A DNA stretch of 64,000 bases from a virus. Shown piece after piece: positions 51,901 to 60,030 of the stretch (the stretch's first letter is position 1; every line of letters starts with the position of its first letter). The translations under genes and the position numbers were made by a program. The notes beneath the pieces were generated by a model. That model had not been told where the DNA came from. It did no database searches and worked only from the letters and a program-made list of their open reading frames with translations. The DNA lies in IMG/VR virus record IMGVR_UViG_3300030419_005541, positions 62,001 to 126,000 of that record. One strand, written 5' to 3'.

Positions 51901-54900
51901 ATGGAACGTATAGAAATACTACTACGATTTTCAACACAATTAAATCTACAACGTATAAAACATATTTCTTTACCTTTGACCCAAGGTCAGGTGGTGAGAT
52001 AACAAGTAGAAATACCAGCAGAAATACAACTAAATCTACTTCGAGAACTACATCTACTTTACTTGCAATTACAATGAGGATTACAACTTTTATCACTACG
52101 AAAAGTACCTCAAGAACTACAACTTATAGTACCGCAACTACTCGAAGCACCATTGAATCAAGAAATACGAGTACAACTTTTGGTACTATTACAAGTTTTG
52201 ATGTAATTACTATTTTTGCTACGATTACCGCAAAGAATACTTCTCGTGAAACGGATACGGTTTATAATACCACCAAGTCAACTATTACAAGTTATAATAC
52301 CATTACCACGTATATTACAAGTTATAATACAAGTAAAACAACTATTACAACTTATAATACCACCAAGTCAACTATTACAAGTTATTTGACTGCTTTTAAT
52401 ACAATTACTTCTAAAAGCACTATAACATCGAGGTCTACAGCAACTTCGTATAATACTACTTTGAGTACGATTACTACGTATTCTACTACTACCACGTATA
52501 ATACTACTTTGAGTACAATTACAACTTATAATACTTCAAAAGATACAACTACTATTTATGCTACGATTACAACTTATAGTACGATAACGACCTATAATAC
52601 TATAAAAGAAACAACCACGACTTATTCTACTATTACCACGAAGAGTACAATTACTGCGTATGCTACTATTACTACAAAAGAAACAATAACGACTTATAAC
52701 ACCACCAAGGAAACAATTACAACATATAATACTACTCTGAGTACTATTGAACAGCGGTCAACATCTACCTCGAGGATAACTATAACAACGTATAATACTA
52801 TTACTTCAAAAAGTACAATTACAACTTATAATACAAGTAAAACAACTATTACAACGTATAATACTATTACTTCAAAAAGTACAATAACTACGTATAATAC
52901 TACTTTAACAACTATTACAACTTATAATACGATTACTTCGAAGAGTACGATTACCTCGTATAATACTATTACAACGTATTCTACCATAACTACCTATAAT
53001 ACTTCTAAGAATACGATTACAACTTATAATACTATTACAACGTATTCTACTATAACTACCTATAATACTACTTTAGAAACAATTACTGCGTATGCTACTA
53101 TTACTACAAAAGCTACAATAACTACATATAATACCACGTTAGAAACTATTACGACTTTTAGTACCACTACAACTTATAGTACAATAACGACCTATAATAC
53201 TACAAAAGAAACTATTACAAGTTATAATACTACATTAGAAACTATTACGACTTTTAGTACCACTACAACTTATAGTACGATAACTACTTACAACACTACG
53301 TTGGAAACTATTACGACTTATAATACTACCCTAAGTACTATTGAACAAAGAGCAACTTCTACTTCGAAAACTACGATTACGACTTTTAATACTTCTAAGT
53401 CAACTATAACAACGTATAATACAATTACAACGTATAGTACAATTACGACCTATAATACCACGTTAGAAACTATTACAACTTATAATACTACTAAGTCAAC
53501 TATTACAAGTTATAATACTATTACGGTTTATTCTACTATAACTACTTTTAATACCACGTTAGAAACAATTACAACCTACGAAACTACGTTAAGCACTATT
53601 GAGCAGAGGTCAACAAGTACATCTAAAAATACGATTACAACTTTTAATACTACCTTGAGTACTATTGAGACAAGGGCAACTTCTACTTCAAAAAGTACAA
53701 CTACTACGTATAATACAACACTAAGTACTATTGAACAAAGAGCAACCTCTACTTCAAAAACTACTATAACTACTTTTAATACCACGTTAGAAACAATTAC
53801 AACTTATGAAACTACATTAAGTACTATTGAGACCAGGTCTACAAGTACTTCAAAGAGTACAATTACAAGTTATAATACTATAAAAGAAACTATCACGACT
53901 TATAATACTATAACGACTTACAGCACAATTACGACCTATAATACCACGTTAGAAACTATTACAACTTATAATACGACCTTAAGTACAATTACAACTTTTG
54001 ATACAATTACAACTTATGCGACTATAACAACCTATAATACTACTAAGTCAACAATTACAACTTACAACACGATTACAACTTATAGTACGATAACTACTTA
54101 CAACACTACGTTGGAAACTATTACAACTTACGAAACGACTAAGAGTACTACAACTACTTATGATACAATTACAGCATATTCAACTATAACAACGTATAAT
54201 ACTACCAAGTCAACTATTACGACTTACAACACGATTACAACTTATAGTACAATTACAACGTATAATACTATAAAAGAAACTACCACAACTTATAATACTA
54301 CAAAGAGTACGATTACAAGTTATAATACTATAACGACTTATAGTACAATTACAACTTATAATACAACATTGGCAACCATTACAACGTACAATACTACTAA
54401 GTCAACAATTACGACCTATAATACTATTACAACTTATAGTACAATTACAACGTATGAAACGACTTTGGCAACTATTACGACTTATAATACTACGAAGTCA
54501 ACTACTACGACTTTTGATACAATTACAGCTTATGCAACTATAACGACTTATGAAACTACGTTAGAGACTATTACGACTTATAATACTATAACGACTTATA
54601 GTACAATTACAACGTATAATACCACTTTAGCAACTATTACAACGTATGAAACGACTTTGGCAACTATTACAACGTATGAAACGACTTTGGCAACTATTAC
54701 AACTTTTGAAACTTCTAAGTCAACTATAACTACTTTTAATACTACTACGGTATATAATACAATAACAACTTACAATACCACTAAGTCAACTATTACAACC
54801 TATGAAACGACTTTGGCAACTATTACGACTTATGAAACTACAAAGAGTACTATTACGACTTATAATACTATAACTACTTTTGATACAATTACAGAATATA

Positions 54901-54962
54901 CTACCGTATATGATACGATAACAACTTTTACCACAACTCGAATAACAAGTTATTACTTCTGA
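48990..54962 (+). CDS. giant Thr-rich repeat protein (mucin-like fibre)
   Basis: This 1990-residue protein begins MVGGFGFLDELKFNTEFNTT and is then almost wholly repeats. The units are TTYNTI or TTYSTI (6 residues), TTYNTTLETI or TTFETTLATI (10) and ESRATSTSKSTI (12). Every unit is even in length and ends Thr-Ile or Ser-Ile, so Ile and Tyr recur regularly on one face. About half of all residues are Thr, and Gly, Pro and Cys are rare. A short non-repeat island (FFTFDPRSGGEITSRN) is near residue 995. The chain ends TRITSYYF. The pattern suits a long beta-structured or extended fibre with dense Thr/Ser for O-glycosylation. There is no signal peptide. Function is inferred from neighbours. Confidence 0.7.
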   Translation: MVGGFGFLDELKFNTEFNTTKSTSTSKNTTLATSTSKATATSKSTITTFNTTKETTTTYNTTKSTITTFDTTLSTATSKSTSTSKSTSTTFNTTLETITAYNTTLETITTYNTTLETITTYETTKSTIESRATATSKATITTFNTTLETIESRATSTSKSTITTFETTLETITTYNTTLSTIETRATSTSKSTITTFNTTLETITTYETTLSTIEQRSTGTSKSTITTFNTTLTTITTFETTLSTIETRATSTSKSTITTYETTLSTIEQRATSTSKSTITTYNTTLATITTYETTLSTIESRATSTSKSTITTYETTLETIETRATSTSKSTITTFETTLATITTYETTLSTIESRATSTSKTTITTFITSKSTITTYNTITTYSTITTYNTTLATITTYNTIKETTTTFDTITTYSTITTYETSKSTITTYNTITTYSTITTYNTTKSTTTTFSTITTYSTITTYNTTLATITTYETSVSTIESRSTGTSKSTITTYNTTLATITTYETSKSTIETRATSTSKSTTTTYNTIKETTTTFSTITTYSTITTYNTTLATITTYETTKSTIEQRSTSTSRATITTFITSKATITTYNTTLSTIEQRSTSTSRATITTFNTTKSTTTTYNTITTKATITTFETSKSTIETRATSTSKSTSTTYETTLSTIETRSTGTSKSTTTIYSTATTKETTTTYNTTKSTTTAYATSTTKETTTTYNTTASTTTAYATSTTKETTTTFGTITVYSTITTFNTTLATITTYNTTLATITTYNTITTKSTITSYNTITSKTTITTFNTSKSTIETRSTITSKTTSTTYNTTLATITTYNTSKSTIETRSTITTFITSKNTITEFSQITIFSTITTRITTRETDTVYETSKSTTTTYITSKSTTRSTLEVKSTTTTYNTTKSTITSYLSSFNTITSKNTTTTRSTATSKNTTTIYATITTFNTNTSKTTVFNTTKNTVNATIYGTYRNTTTIFNTIKSTTYKTYFFTFDPRSGGEITSRNTSRNTTKSTSRTTSTLLAITMRITTFITTKSTSRTTTYSTATTRSTIESRNTSTTFGTITSFDVITIFATITAKNTSRETDTVYNTTKSTITSYNTITTYITSYNTSKTTITTYNTTKSTITSYLTAFNTITSKSTITSRSTATSYNTTLSTITTYSTTTTYNTTLSTITTYNTSKDTTTIYATITTYSTITTYNTIKETTTTYSTITTKSTITAYATITTKETITTYNTTKETITTYNTTLSTIEQRSTSTSRITITTYNTITSKSTITTYNTSKTTITTYNTITSKSTITTYNTTLTTITTYNTITSKSTITSYNTITTYSTITTYNTSKNTITTYNTITTYSTITTYNTTLETITAYATITTKATITTYNTTLETITTFSTTTTYSTITTYNTTKETITSYNTTLETITTFSTTTTYSTITTYNTTLETITTYNTTLSTIEQRATSTSKTTITTFNTSKSTITTYNTITTYSTITTYNTTLETITTYNTTKSTITSYNTITVYSTITTFNTTLETITTYETTLSTIEQRSTSTSKNTITTFNTTLSTIETRATSTSKSTTTTYNTTLSTIEQRATSTSKTTITTFNTTLETITTYETTLSTIETRSTSTSKSTITSYNTIKETITTYNTITTYSTITTYNTTLETITTYNTTLSTITTFDTITTYATITTYNTTKSTITTYNTITTYSTITTYNTTLETITTYETTKSTTTTYDTITAYSTITTYNTTKSTITTYNTITTYSTITTYNTIKETTTTYNTTKSTITSYNTITTYSTITTYNTTLATITTYNTTKSTITTYNTITTYSTITTYETTLATITTYNTTKSTTTTFDTITAYATITTYETTLETITTYNTITTYSTITTYNTTLATITTYETTLATITTYETTLATITTFETSKSTITTFNTTTVYNTITTYNTTKSTITTYETTLATITTYETTKSTITTYNTITTFDTITEYTTVYDTITTFTTTRITSYYF
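49030..54950 (+). repeat. degenerate 18/30/36-base tandem repeat array
   Basis: DNA of the Thr-rich gene is made of ACT/ACA/ACG Thr codons with TAT/TTT and ATT at fixed phase. Units vary at third positions but keep the protein pattern. Near-identical longer blocks recur, for example the block around GAGCAGAGGTCTACTTCTAC near 50700 and 50796. The coding strand is strikingly poor in G. Confidence 0.85.
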
Positions 54963-54991
54963 TAAAAAAAATAATCGTTTAGGTTTTTTCA

Positions 54992-55007
54992 TTATATTTA
55001 TATATAT
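54992..55007 (+). promoter_or_regulatory. candidate promoter motif (TATTTATA type)
   Basis: TTATATTTATATATAT lies in the 74-base gap between the Thr-rich gene and the sugar cassette, about 30 bases before its first ATG. It would make the cassette its own transcription unit. Confidence 0.45.
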
Positions 55008-55036
55008 AATGGTTATACATCTTAAGGAGTTATTTA

Positions 55037-56008
55037 ATGGCTAAAATGCAAAACGAAATGTTTGACCCTAATAATATGGAGGAACGCATTGGCGAGTATG
55101 AAAAGAATAAATATTTGGTTGACAATCTCGCAGGTGTAGATAAATTCTTCAGAAAACGTATGAGAAGATATACTACAGAATTTTCATATGATGTTATGGC
55201 AAACGAAATACCATATTTTAAAACAATAAATTATACAGAATATGCTACATCATTTATGATGGTTCCTCTTAGTCAAATAATGAGAGAGCAACAAATTAAA
55301 GATGCTTACTATGATGAAGAAAATGAAGAATATCCAATATTAGATTGGGTAACTTACTTTAGAGAAAATGTAGAAAATAAAGTATCTAACAAATATGAAG
55401 ATAGAGTAGATTTTACTAAAGACCCACAATATGATAGAGAACTTGAAGCATTAGTAATTTTACCAGGTTCTAATAAAATAAAAAGTAGGATTTGTTTAAA
55501 TAAATTAAAGACTATAAAAGATAGACACGGAGATAAAGTTTTATTTAAACCACATCCTATAACACAACATCAGATTATAGGTGAGTTAAAAGACTTGTTT
55601 GGTGAATCTTGTATATTACCACGTGAAGCAGACTTATATGCTTTTATGTTGAAGGTTCCTAAAATCTATACAACTAATATTAGTGAATCTTGTTTGTATG
55701 CAGTTTGTTTAGAAAAACAACTTGACCATATTGAAGTACATCAAGATATGGCTTGGGGTTCTTTCTATCATATGAGTTGGCCTATTTATCAATCTGAAGT
55801 ACGTGGACAAGATACACATTATTGGATTAACAAAGTTCTTTCAAGTCCTAAATGTGGAATAGTAAATCCTAAAGTAGACTTAAATTGGAAGAAAAAACTT
55901 AGTGATTATTTAACTTACATACACAAAGAGAGGGAGTTATGGTACGAAGTTTTTGTACGTGATGACCCTATTACAAAACCTGAAGAATTTAAAAAGAAGA
56001 AATCTTAG
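55037..56008 (+). CDS. putative GT-B-type glycosyltransferase-like protein
   Basis: This is a 323-residue protein with AAGGAG before the ATG. The C-terminal half has LVILPGSNKIKSRICLNKLK, then KVLFKPHPITQHQIIGELKD and LYAFMLKVPKIYTTNISESC. A Lys-Pro-His-Pro strand followed by a helix and a Thr-x-x-Ser-Glu-Ser segment resembles the nucleotide-sugar half of GT-B enzymes such as capsule or glycerophosphate transferases. The N-terminal half is Tyr/Glu-rich and not recognised. It heads the sugar cassette, ten bases before the kdsA fusion. The family is uncertain and catalysis unproven. Confidence 0.45.
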   Translation: MAKMQNEMFDPNNMEERIGEYEKNKYLVDNLAGVDKFFRKRMRRYTTEFSYDVMANEIPYFKTINYTEYATSFMMVPLSQIMREQQIKDAYYDEENEEYPILDWVTYFRENVENKVSNKYEDRVDFTKDPQYDRELEALVILPGSNKIKSRICLNKLKTIKDRHGDKVLFKPHPITQHQIIGELKDLFGESCILPREADLYAFMLKVPKIYTTNISESCLYAVCLEKQLDHIEVHQDMAWGSFYHMSWPIYQSEVRGQDTHYWINKVLSSPKCGIVNPKVDLNWKKKLSDYLTYIHKERELWYEVFVRDDPITKPEEFKKKKS

Positions 56009-56017
56009 GAGTTTCAA

Positions 56018-57436
56018 ATGAAAGAAATTTCAGTTTCAAATATAACATTTGGTGGTGAAGATACACCTCTAATAGCAGGACCTTGTGTTGTTGAGACATA
56101 CAAACTTGCTACTGATGTTGCAAAACAACTTGTGAAGATAGGAGAAAAAACAAACACTCCTATAATTTATAAAAGTTCTTTTGATAAAGCAAATCGTTCT
56201 TCTAATTCATCTTACAGAGGACCTGGAATAGAAAAAGGATTAGAAGCACTTAGACGAGTAAAAGATGAAACAGGATTACCTGTTCTTACTGATATACACG
56301 AAGTTCATCACGTAAATGAAGTAGCAGAAGTTGCTGATATATTACAAATACCTGCTTTTTTATGTAGACAAACAGACTTGATAAAAGCCGCAGCACAAAC
56401 CGGTAAAGTAGTAAATGTAAAAAAAGGTCAATTTTTGTCACCTTGGGAAATAGAAAATGTAATAATAAAAATTACAGAAGAAGGTAATGAGAATATTTTG
56501 ATTACAGAACGTGGAACACAATTTGGATATCAGAATCTTGTTGTTGATATGAGGTCAATTCCTATTATGCAACAATTCGGATTTCCTGTTATCTTTGATG
56601 CTACGCATAGCAATCAACTTCCTGGCGGAAACGGAACATCTACAGCAGGTATGAGAGATATGGTGCCTTATTTAGCTAAAGCGGCGGTGGCAGTTGGATG
56701 TGATGGATTGTTTTTCGAAACACATCCTGACCCTAAAAATGCTAAATCTGATGCGTCAACACAATGGCCTTTAGATGAGTTAGAAGAAGTTATTTCAAAT
56801 CTAAAAATGAAACCAGCTAAGGTAGTCGATTCCGCTCCTAGTCGAAATTTAAGAGAAAGTCAAGCAAAAACTTACATAAAATCATTAAAAGAAAAAAGTT
56901 TAAAACATAGAACTATAGATTTTAATGATATGGAAGAAAAAGAAGAAAAATCCGTAAGTAATAAAAAACCTTCACCTAATTCATTTGAAAGCACCGTTGT
57001 TCATTTGATGAATGAACGTGAATTGACCGAGAGAATAAATATTGATTCTGAAAGTGAATATGCTAAATTAGATTTAGATAAAAAATACCAAACCGTTGTT
57101 TCAGATAAATATCTTGATACTTTAAATCCATTAGAAGTAGATGAAGTATTAGTTCAAATATTTAATATAGCAGAACGTTTAATAGTTTTACATCTTGAAC
57201 CAGCAAGAAGACCTGTACAATGGTGGATGGATAAGTTTCAGTTTTTAAGAGAAAGACACGACCAAGAAGAACTAAACATATTTGTAGTTTTTGATGCTAA
57301 ACCTAATGAACTTAAAATGATTACGTTGCCTAACGACTATCATCAAAAGAAAAAACAACAAGAAGAGAGACTAAAAGGAAAGCGCGTTCCATTTGTTTCG
57401 TGGAGAGATAATAATAAACCTAAACCAAGGATGTAA
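56018..57436 (+). CDS. kdsA: Kdo-8-phosphate synthase fused to a methyltransferase-like C-terminal domain
   Basis: This is a 472-residue protein. Residues 1-268 are a complete KdsA: LIAGPCVVE, YKSSFDKANRSS (51-62), LPVLTDIHE, VNVKKGQFLSPWE, ITERGTQFGY and VIFDATHSNQLPGG. It condenses phosphoenolpyruvate with arabinose-5-phosphate to Kdo-8-phosphate. Asn (in KANRSS) and the absence of a clear Cys metal ligand suggest the metal-independent type. The extra 200 residues (about 270-472) are not part of KdsA. They include KYQTVVSDKYLDTLNPLEVD, LIVLHLEPARRPVQWWMDKF and FVVFDAKPNE, which resemble the C-terminal half of class I SAM methyltransferases. The SAM-binding glycine motif is missing. Confidence 0.85.
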   Translation: MKEISVSNITFGGEDTPLIAGPCVVETYKLATDVAKQLVKIGEKTNTPIIYKSSFDKANRSSNSSYRGPGIEKGLEALRRVKDETGLPVLTDIHEVHHVNEVAEVADILQIPAFLCRQTDLIKAAAQTGKVVNVKKGQFLSPWEIENVIIKITEEGNENILITERGTQFGYQNLVVDMRSIPIMQQFGFPVIFDATHSNQLPGGNGTSTAGMRDMVPYLAKAAVAVGCDGLFFETHPDPKNAKSDASTQWPLDELEEVISNLKMKPAKVVDSAPSRNLRESQAKTYIKSLKEKSLKHRTIDFNDMEEKEEKSVSNKKPSPNSFESTVVHLMNERELTERINIDSESEYAKLDLDKKYQTVVSDKYLDTLNPLEVDEVLVQIFNIAERLIVLHLEPARRPVQWWMDKFQFLRERHDQEELNIFVVFDAKPNELKMITLPNDYHQKKKQQEERLKGKRVPFVSWRDNNKPKPRM

Positions 57437-57437
57437 T

Positions 57438-57782
57438 ATGCACACAGCAGGAAAAGTATGGGGCAAAACAGCTAATATATTTTCTAATCCTAACTTTGAA
57501 GTACATAGGATTGAAGTAAATAAAGGCGGATTCTGTTCTAAACATAAACACAAATATAAATTCAATGCTTTTTATGTAGAAAGTGGTGAATTAGAAATTA
57601 TAATTTATAAAAATGACTACGATTTAGTAGATACTACGGTTCTTAAAGCAGGTGATATGACGATTGCTAAACCAGGTGAATATCATAGTTTTAAAGCAAA
57701 TGCAAAAACAATTTGTTATGAACTTTATTGGGTAGAATTAAATCACAACGATATTGAAAGAGAATCTGTAGGCGGTATTTAG
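57438..57782 (+). CDS. cupin-domain protein (sugar isomerase/epimerase-like)
   Basis: This is a 114-residue single-domain cupin, starting at the ATG two bases after the kdsA stop. Cupin motif 1 is GGFCSKHKHKYKFNAFYVES followed by GELE, with His36 and His38 as metal ligands. Motif 2 is AGDMTIAKPGEYHSF with His83. Such short cupins in sugar clusters act as epimerases, isomerases or sugar-binding regulators (mannose-6-phosphate isomerase-like). The substrate cannot be deduced. It shares one base with the next start, so it is translationally coupled to the GT29-like gene. Confidence 0.7.
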   Translation: MHTAGKVWGKTANIFSNPNFEVHRIEVNKGGFCSKHKHKYKFNAFYVESGELEIIIYKNDYDLVDTTVLKAGDMTIAKPGEYHSFKANAKTICYELYWVELNHNDIERESVGGI

Positions 57783-58591
57783 TGTTATCAGTTCCTATTC
57801 AAAATCTTGTAAAAGATAAAAGAGTTATCATTGTAGGTAATTCTGTAGAAATGATGAAACACGAATATGGTGATTTTATTGATTCTTTTGATATTGTTGT
57901 TCATTTAGGTGCGGCTATCACAAGAGGTAAAAAATTTTACAAACATCTTGGAAGTAGAACTGACATATGGGCTACCGGTACATTCAGATTTGATTGTTAT
58001 TGGGATTGTGAAGAGGATTTTATCAGTGGTAGATATAAAGATACTATGGTATTATTTAATAGAGCAAGAACTAAATTATTAAACGTAGATGCTATAGCTC
58101 ATTTTGAAAATCAATTACCACAAATACCAAGAAAAGATATGTTTTGTGATGTAGAACTTATAAACTTGTTAGATGAATTTAACTATTTAGATGGATTTGG
58201 TGATGGATACAGAGGACCTAAAAACGGAATGAGACCATCAGGCGGATTTATAACTATTTTATATTTTATTAGAAAAGTACAAACTTATAAAAGTTTAGAT
58301 ATAATAGGTTTTGATTTTTTTAGAAAAACAACGGATGTTTATAGAAAAAAACCAAACGATGAAACAAAAGGAGCTGTGCCATTTAGTTGGTATATGCCTA
58401 TGAGGTCTGCAACAACAGGTAGCCATCCACATAATAAAACATTAGAATTTGATTATGTTAAAAAATTAGAAAAAGAAAACAAAATAAATTGGAATGTACT
58501 AACTGATTTAAAAGATAAAGTAGTAAAGTACGATGGATGGTTAGAAGGGTCTGAACAATGGAATAGAGGTATCACAAAAAGTGATTCTTGA
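57782..58591 (+). CDS. GT29-like (sialyltransferase-like) transferase
   Basis: This 269-residue protein starts at GTG overlapping the previous TAG by one base. RVIIVGNSVEMMKHEYGDFI then DSFDIVVHLG and HLGSRTDIWATG correspond to sialylmotif L of family 29 glycosyltransferases: Val-Gly-Asn-Ser, an Ile-Asp-x-x-Asp strand and Gly-x-Arg-Thr-Asp. RPSGGFITILYFI and LDIIGFDFF match the following part, and a late SHPHNKTLEFDYV gives a conserved His-x-x-x region. GT29 enzymes transfer CMP-sialic acid, and bacterial/viral relatives may use CMP-Kdo or related acids. With kdsA nearby, transfer of a Kdo-type sugar is plausible (inference). Confidence 0.65.
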   Translation: MLSVPIQNLVKDKRVIIVGNSVEMMKHEYGDFIDSFDIVVHLGAAITRGKKFYKHLGSRTDIWATGTFRFDCYWDCEEDFISGRYKDTMVLFNRARTKLLNVDAIAHFENQLPQIPRKDMFCDVELINLLDEFNYLDGFGDGYRGPKNGMRPSGGFITILYFIRKVQTYKSLDIIGFDFFRKTTDVYRKKPNDETKGAVPFSWYMPMRSATTGSHPHNKTLEFDYVKKLEKENKINWNVLTDLKDKVVKYDGWLEGSEQWNRGITKSDS

Positions 58592-59492
58592 CAATAAACA
58601 CAGCTTTCTTCAATATAGAAAAGACCAAGAGAAGAAACATTTAAAATTAATTAAAAATACTACTAATCCTTTACATAGTATTCTAACGGTTGAAATGAAT
58701 CTTACAGAATTATGTAATAGAAAATGTGTTTTTTGTCCACGACACGACCCTAAAGTATATCCTAACAGAAACTTGAACACAACTATTGAAGACGCAACTA
58801 CTATAGCAAAACGTTTAGCAGATTTTGATTACTTTGGTAGAATATCATTTAGTGGATTTGGAGAAAACTTTTTAAATAAACAATTTAACGAAATTGTACA
58901 CGCTATGAGAAAAGAATTACCTACTAATGTATTTGAATGTAACACAAATGGTGATTTTTTAAACAAAAAAACCGTTACAGAAATATACGAAAATGGTATG
59001 GATATGTTGTACATAAATTTATACGATGGTCTTGAACAAATAGACCCTTTTGTAAAGATAATGAAAGAAGCAGGTATACCTGAAGAAAATTATAAATTAC
59101 GAGCGCATCATACACAAGACGAATGGGGATTATTTGTAAATAATAGAAGCGGTCTTATAGATTGGATAGGGTTTGATGAGGATGATATTGAAAATTTAAA
59201 AGGCACAAAATGTCACTATCCGTATTACAAAATGTTTGTGGATTGGAATGGTGATGTATTGTTCTGTTCTAATGATTGGGGTAGAGAAATAGTAATTGGT
59301 AATCTAATTGAAAGTTCTGTTATGGATGTTTGGATGGGTGAAGAGATGAAAAAAGTTCGTGATAGACTTTCAGTAGGAGATAGAAGTCACAGCCCGTGTA
59401 ATACGTGTTCAGTAAAAGGTGACTTATTTGGAGAACCAAGTTTTAACTTAATTAATGAGTATTATGAGAGTAGCGATAACAGGTCACACTAA
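58581..59492 (+). CDS. radical SAM protein with SPASM-like C-terminal cysteines
   Basis: This is a 303-residue protein from GTG, overlapping the GT29-like gene by 11 bases. VEMNLTELCNRKCVFCPRHD has the radical SAM CxxxCxxC cluster (Cys45, Cys49, Cys52). ISFSGFGENFLNKQ is the Gly-Glu motif, and ECNTNGDFLNKK follows. The C-terminal part has KCHYPYYKMFVDWNGDVLFC and SPCNTCSVKG, cysteines of a SPASM or twitch-type auxiliary cluster. Such enzymes modify sugars (dehydrogenation, epimerisation) or peptides. The context favours a sugar or a Thr/Ser-rich protein target. The exact reaction is unknown. Confidence 0.75.
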   Translation: MILDNKHSFLQYRKDQEKKHLKLIKNTTNPLHSILTVEMNLTELCNRKCVFCPRHDPKVYPNRNLNTTIEDATTIAKRLADFDYFGRISFSGFGENFLNKQFNEIVHAMRKELPTNVFECNTNGDFLNKKTVTEIYENGMDMLYINLYDGLEQIDPFVKIMKEAGIPEENYKLRAHHTQDEWGLFVNNRSGLIDWIGFDEDDIENLKGTKCHYPYYKMFVDWNGDVLFCSNDWGREIVIGNLIESSVMDVWMGEEMKKVRDRLSVGDRSHSPCNTCSVKGDLFGEPSFNLINEYYESSDNRSH

Positions 59493-60030
59493 CGGATTAG
59501 GTAAAGAATTATATAATCGTCTTTACGATATGTATCCTTTTGAAGTTCATGGATTTTCTCGTACAAACGATTATGATGTTTCCGACAATTATGAAAGAGC
59601 AAAGATAATTTTAAAGATAGAAGAATGTGATTTGTTTATTAATAATGCACATCCATTGTTTGACCAAACACGTATGTTAATGGAAGTGTTTGATAAGTGG
59701 AAATATGAAGATAAAACTATTGTTAATATAATTAGTAGAGCAAAGTATGACAATATATCTAAAGGATTTATGTATTCTGCTTCTAAAGCATCATTATCAC
59801 ATCTTTCACATAATTTAAGATTTAACACAGATAAAAAATGTAAGATAATTGATGTAAATCCAGGACTACTTGAATCAGCCTTATCAAGTTTAACTTATAA
59901 AGAGATGGCAGATATTGTTATGTGGTGTATTAATCAACCAAAACATATTGAAATAGGTGAAATATCTGCTTGGCATAGAGATTCATATGTTGAGGTACAA
60001 AAAGAAAAAGCAAAACTCTTTAAAAAATGA
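59455..60030 (+). CDS. short-chain dehydrogenase/reductase (SDR)
   Basis: This is a 191-residue protein; starts at 59455 and 59464 are both possible, overlapping the radical SAM gene. VAITGHTNGLG is the nucleotide-binding Thr-Gly-x3-Gly-x-Gly pattern. LFINNAH corresponds to the Asn-Asn-Ala-Gly strand. Tyr107 and Lys111 in YSASKASL are the catalytic YxxxK pair. IDVNPGLLES follows as the Pro-Gly segment. It is short for an SDR (usually about 250). It would oxidise or reduce a sugar or nucleotide-sugar in the cassette. It overlaps the next gene by four bases (ATGA). Confidence 0.8.
   Translation: MSIMRVAITGHTNGLGKELYNRLYDMYPFEVHGFSRTNDYDVSDNYERAKIILKIEECDLFINNAHPLFDQTRMLMEVFDKWKYEDKTIVNIISRAKYDNISKGFMYSASKASLSHLSHNLRFNTDKKCKIIDVNPGLLESALSSLTYKEMADIVMWCINQPKHIEIGEISAWHRDSYVEVQKEKAKLFKK

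Noticed and set aside
49030-54950. Short tandem DNA units considered as a CRISPR array.
   Set aside because: Units are in-frame, degenerate at third codon positions and lack unique spacers; they encode protein repeats.
57393-57437. Upstream in-frame start for the cupin gene.
   Set aside because: It lies inside kdsA; ATG 57438 two bases after the kdsA stop gives a complete cupin domain.
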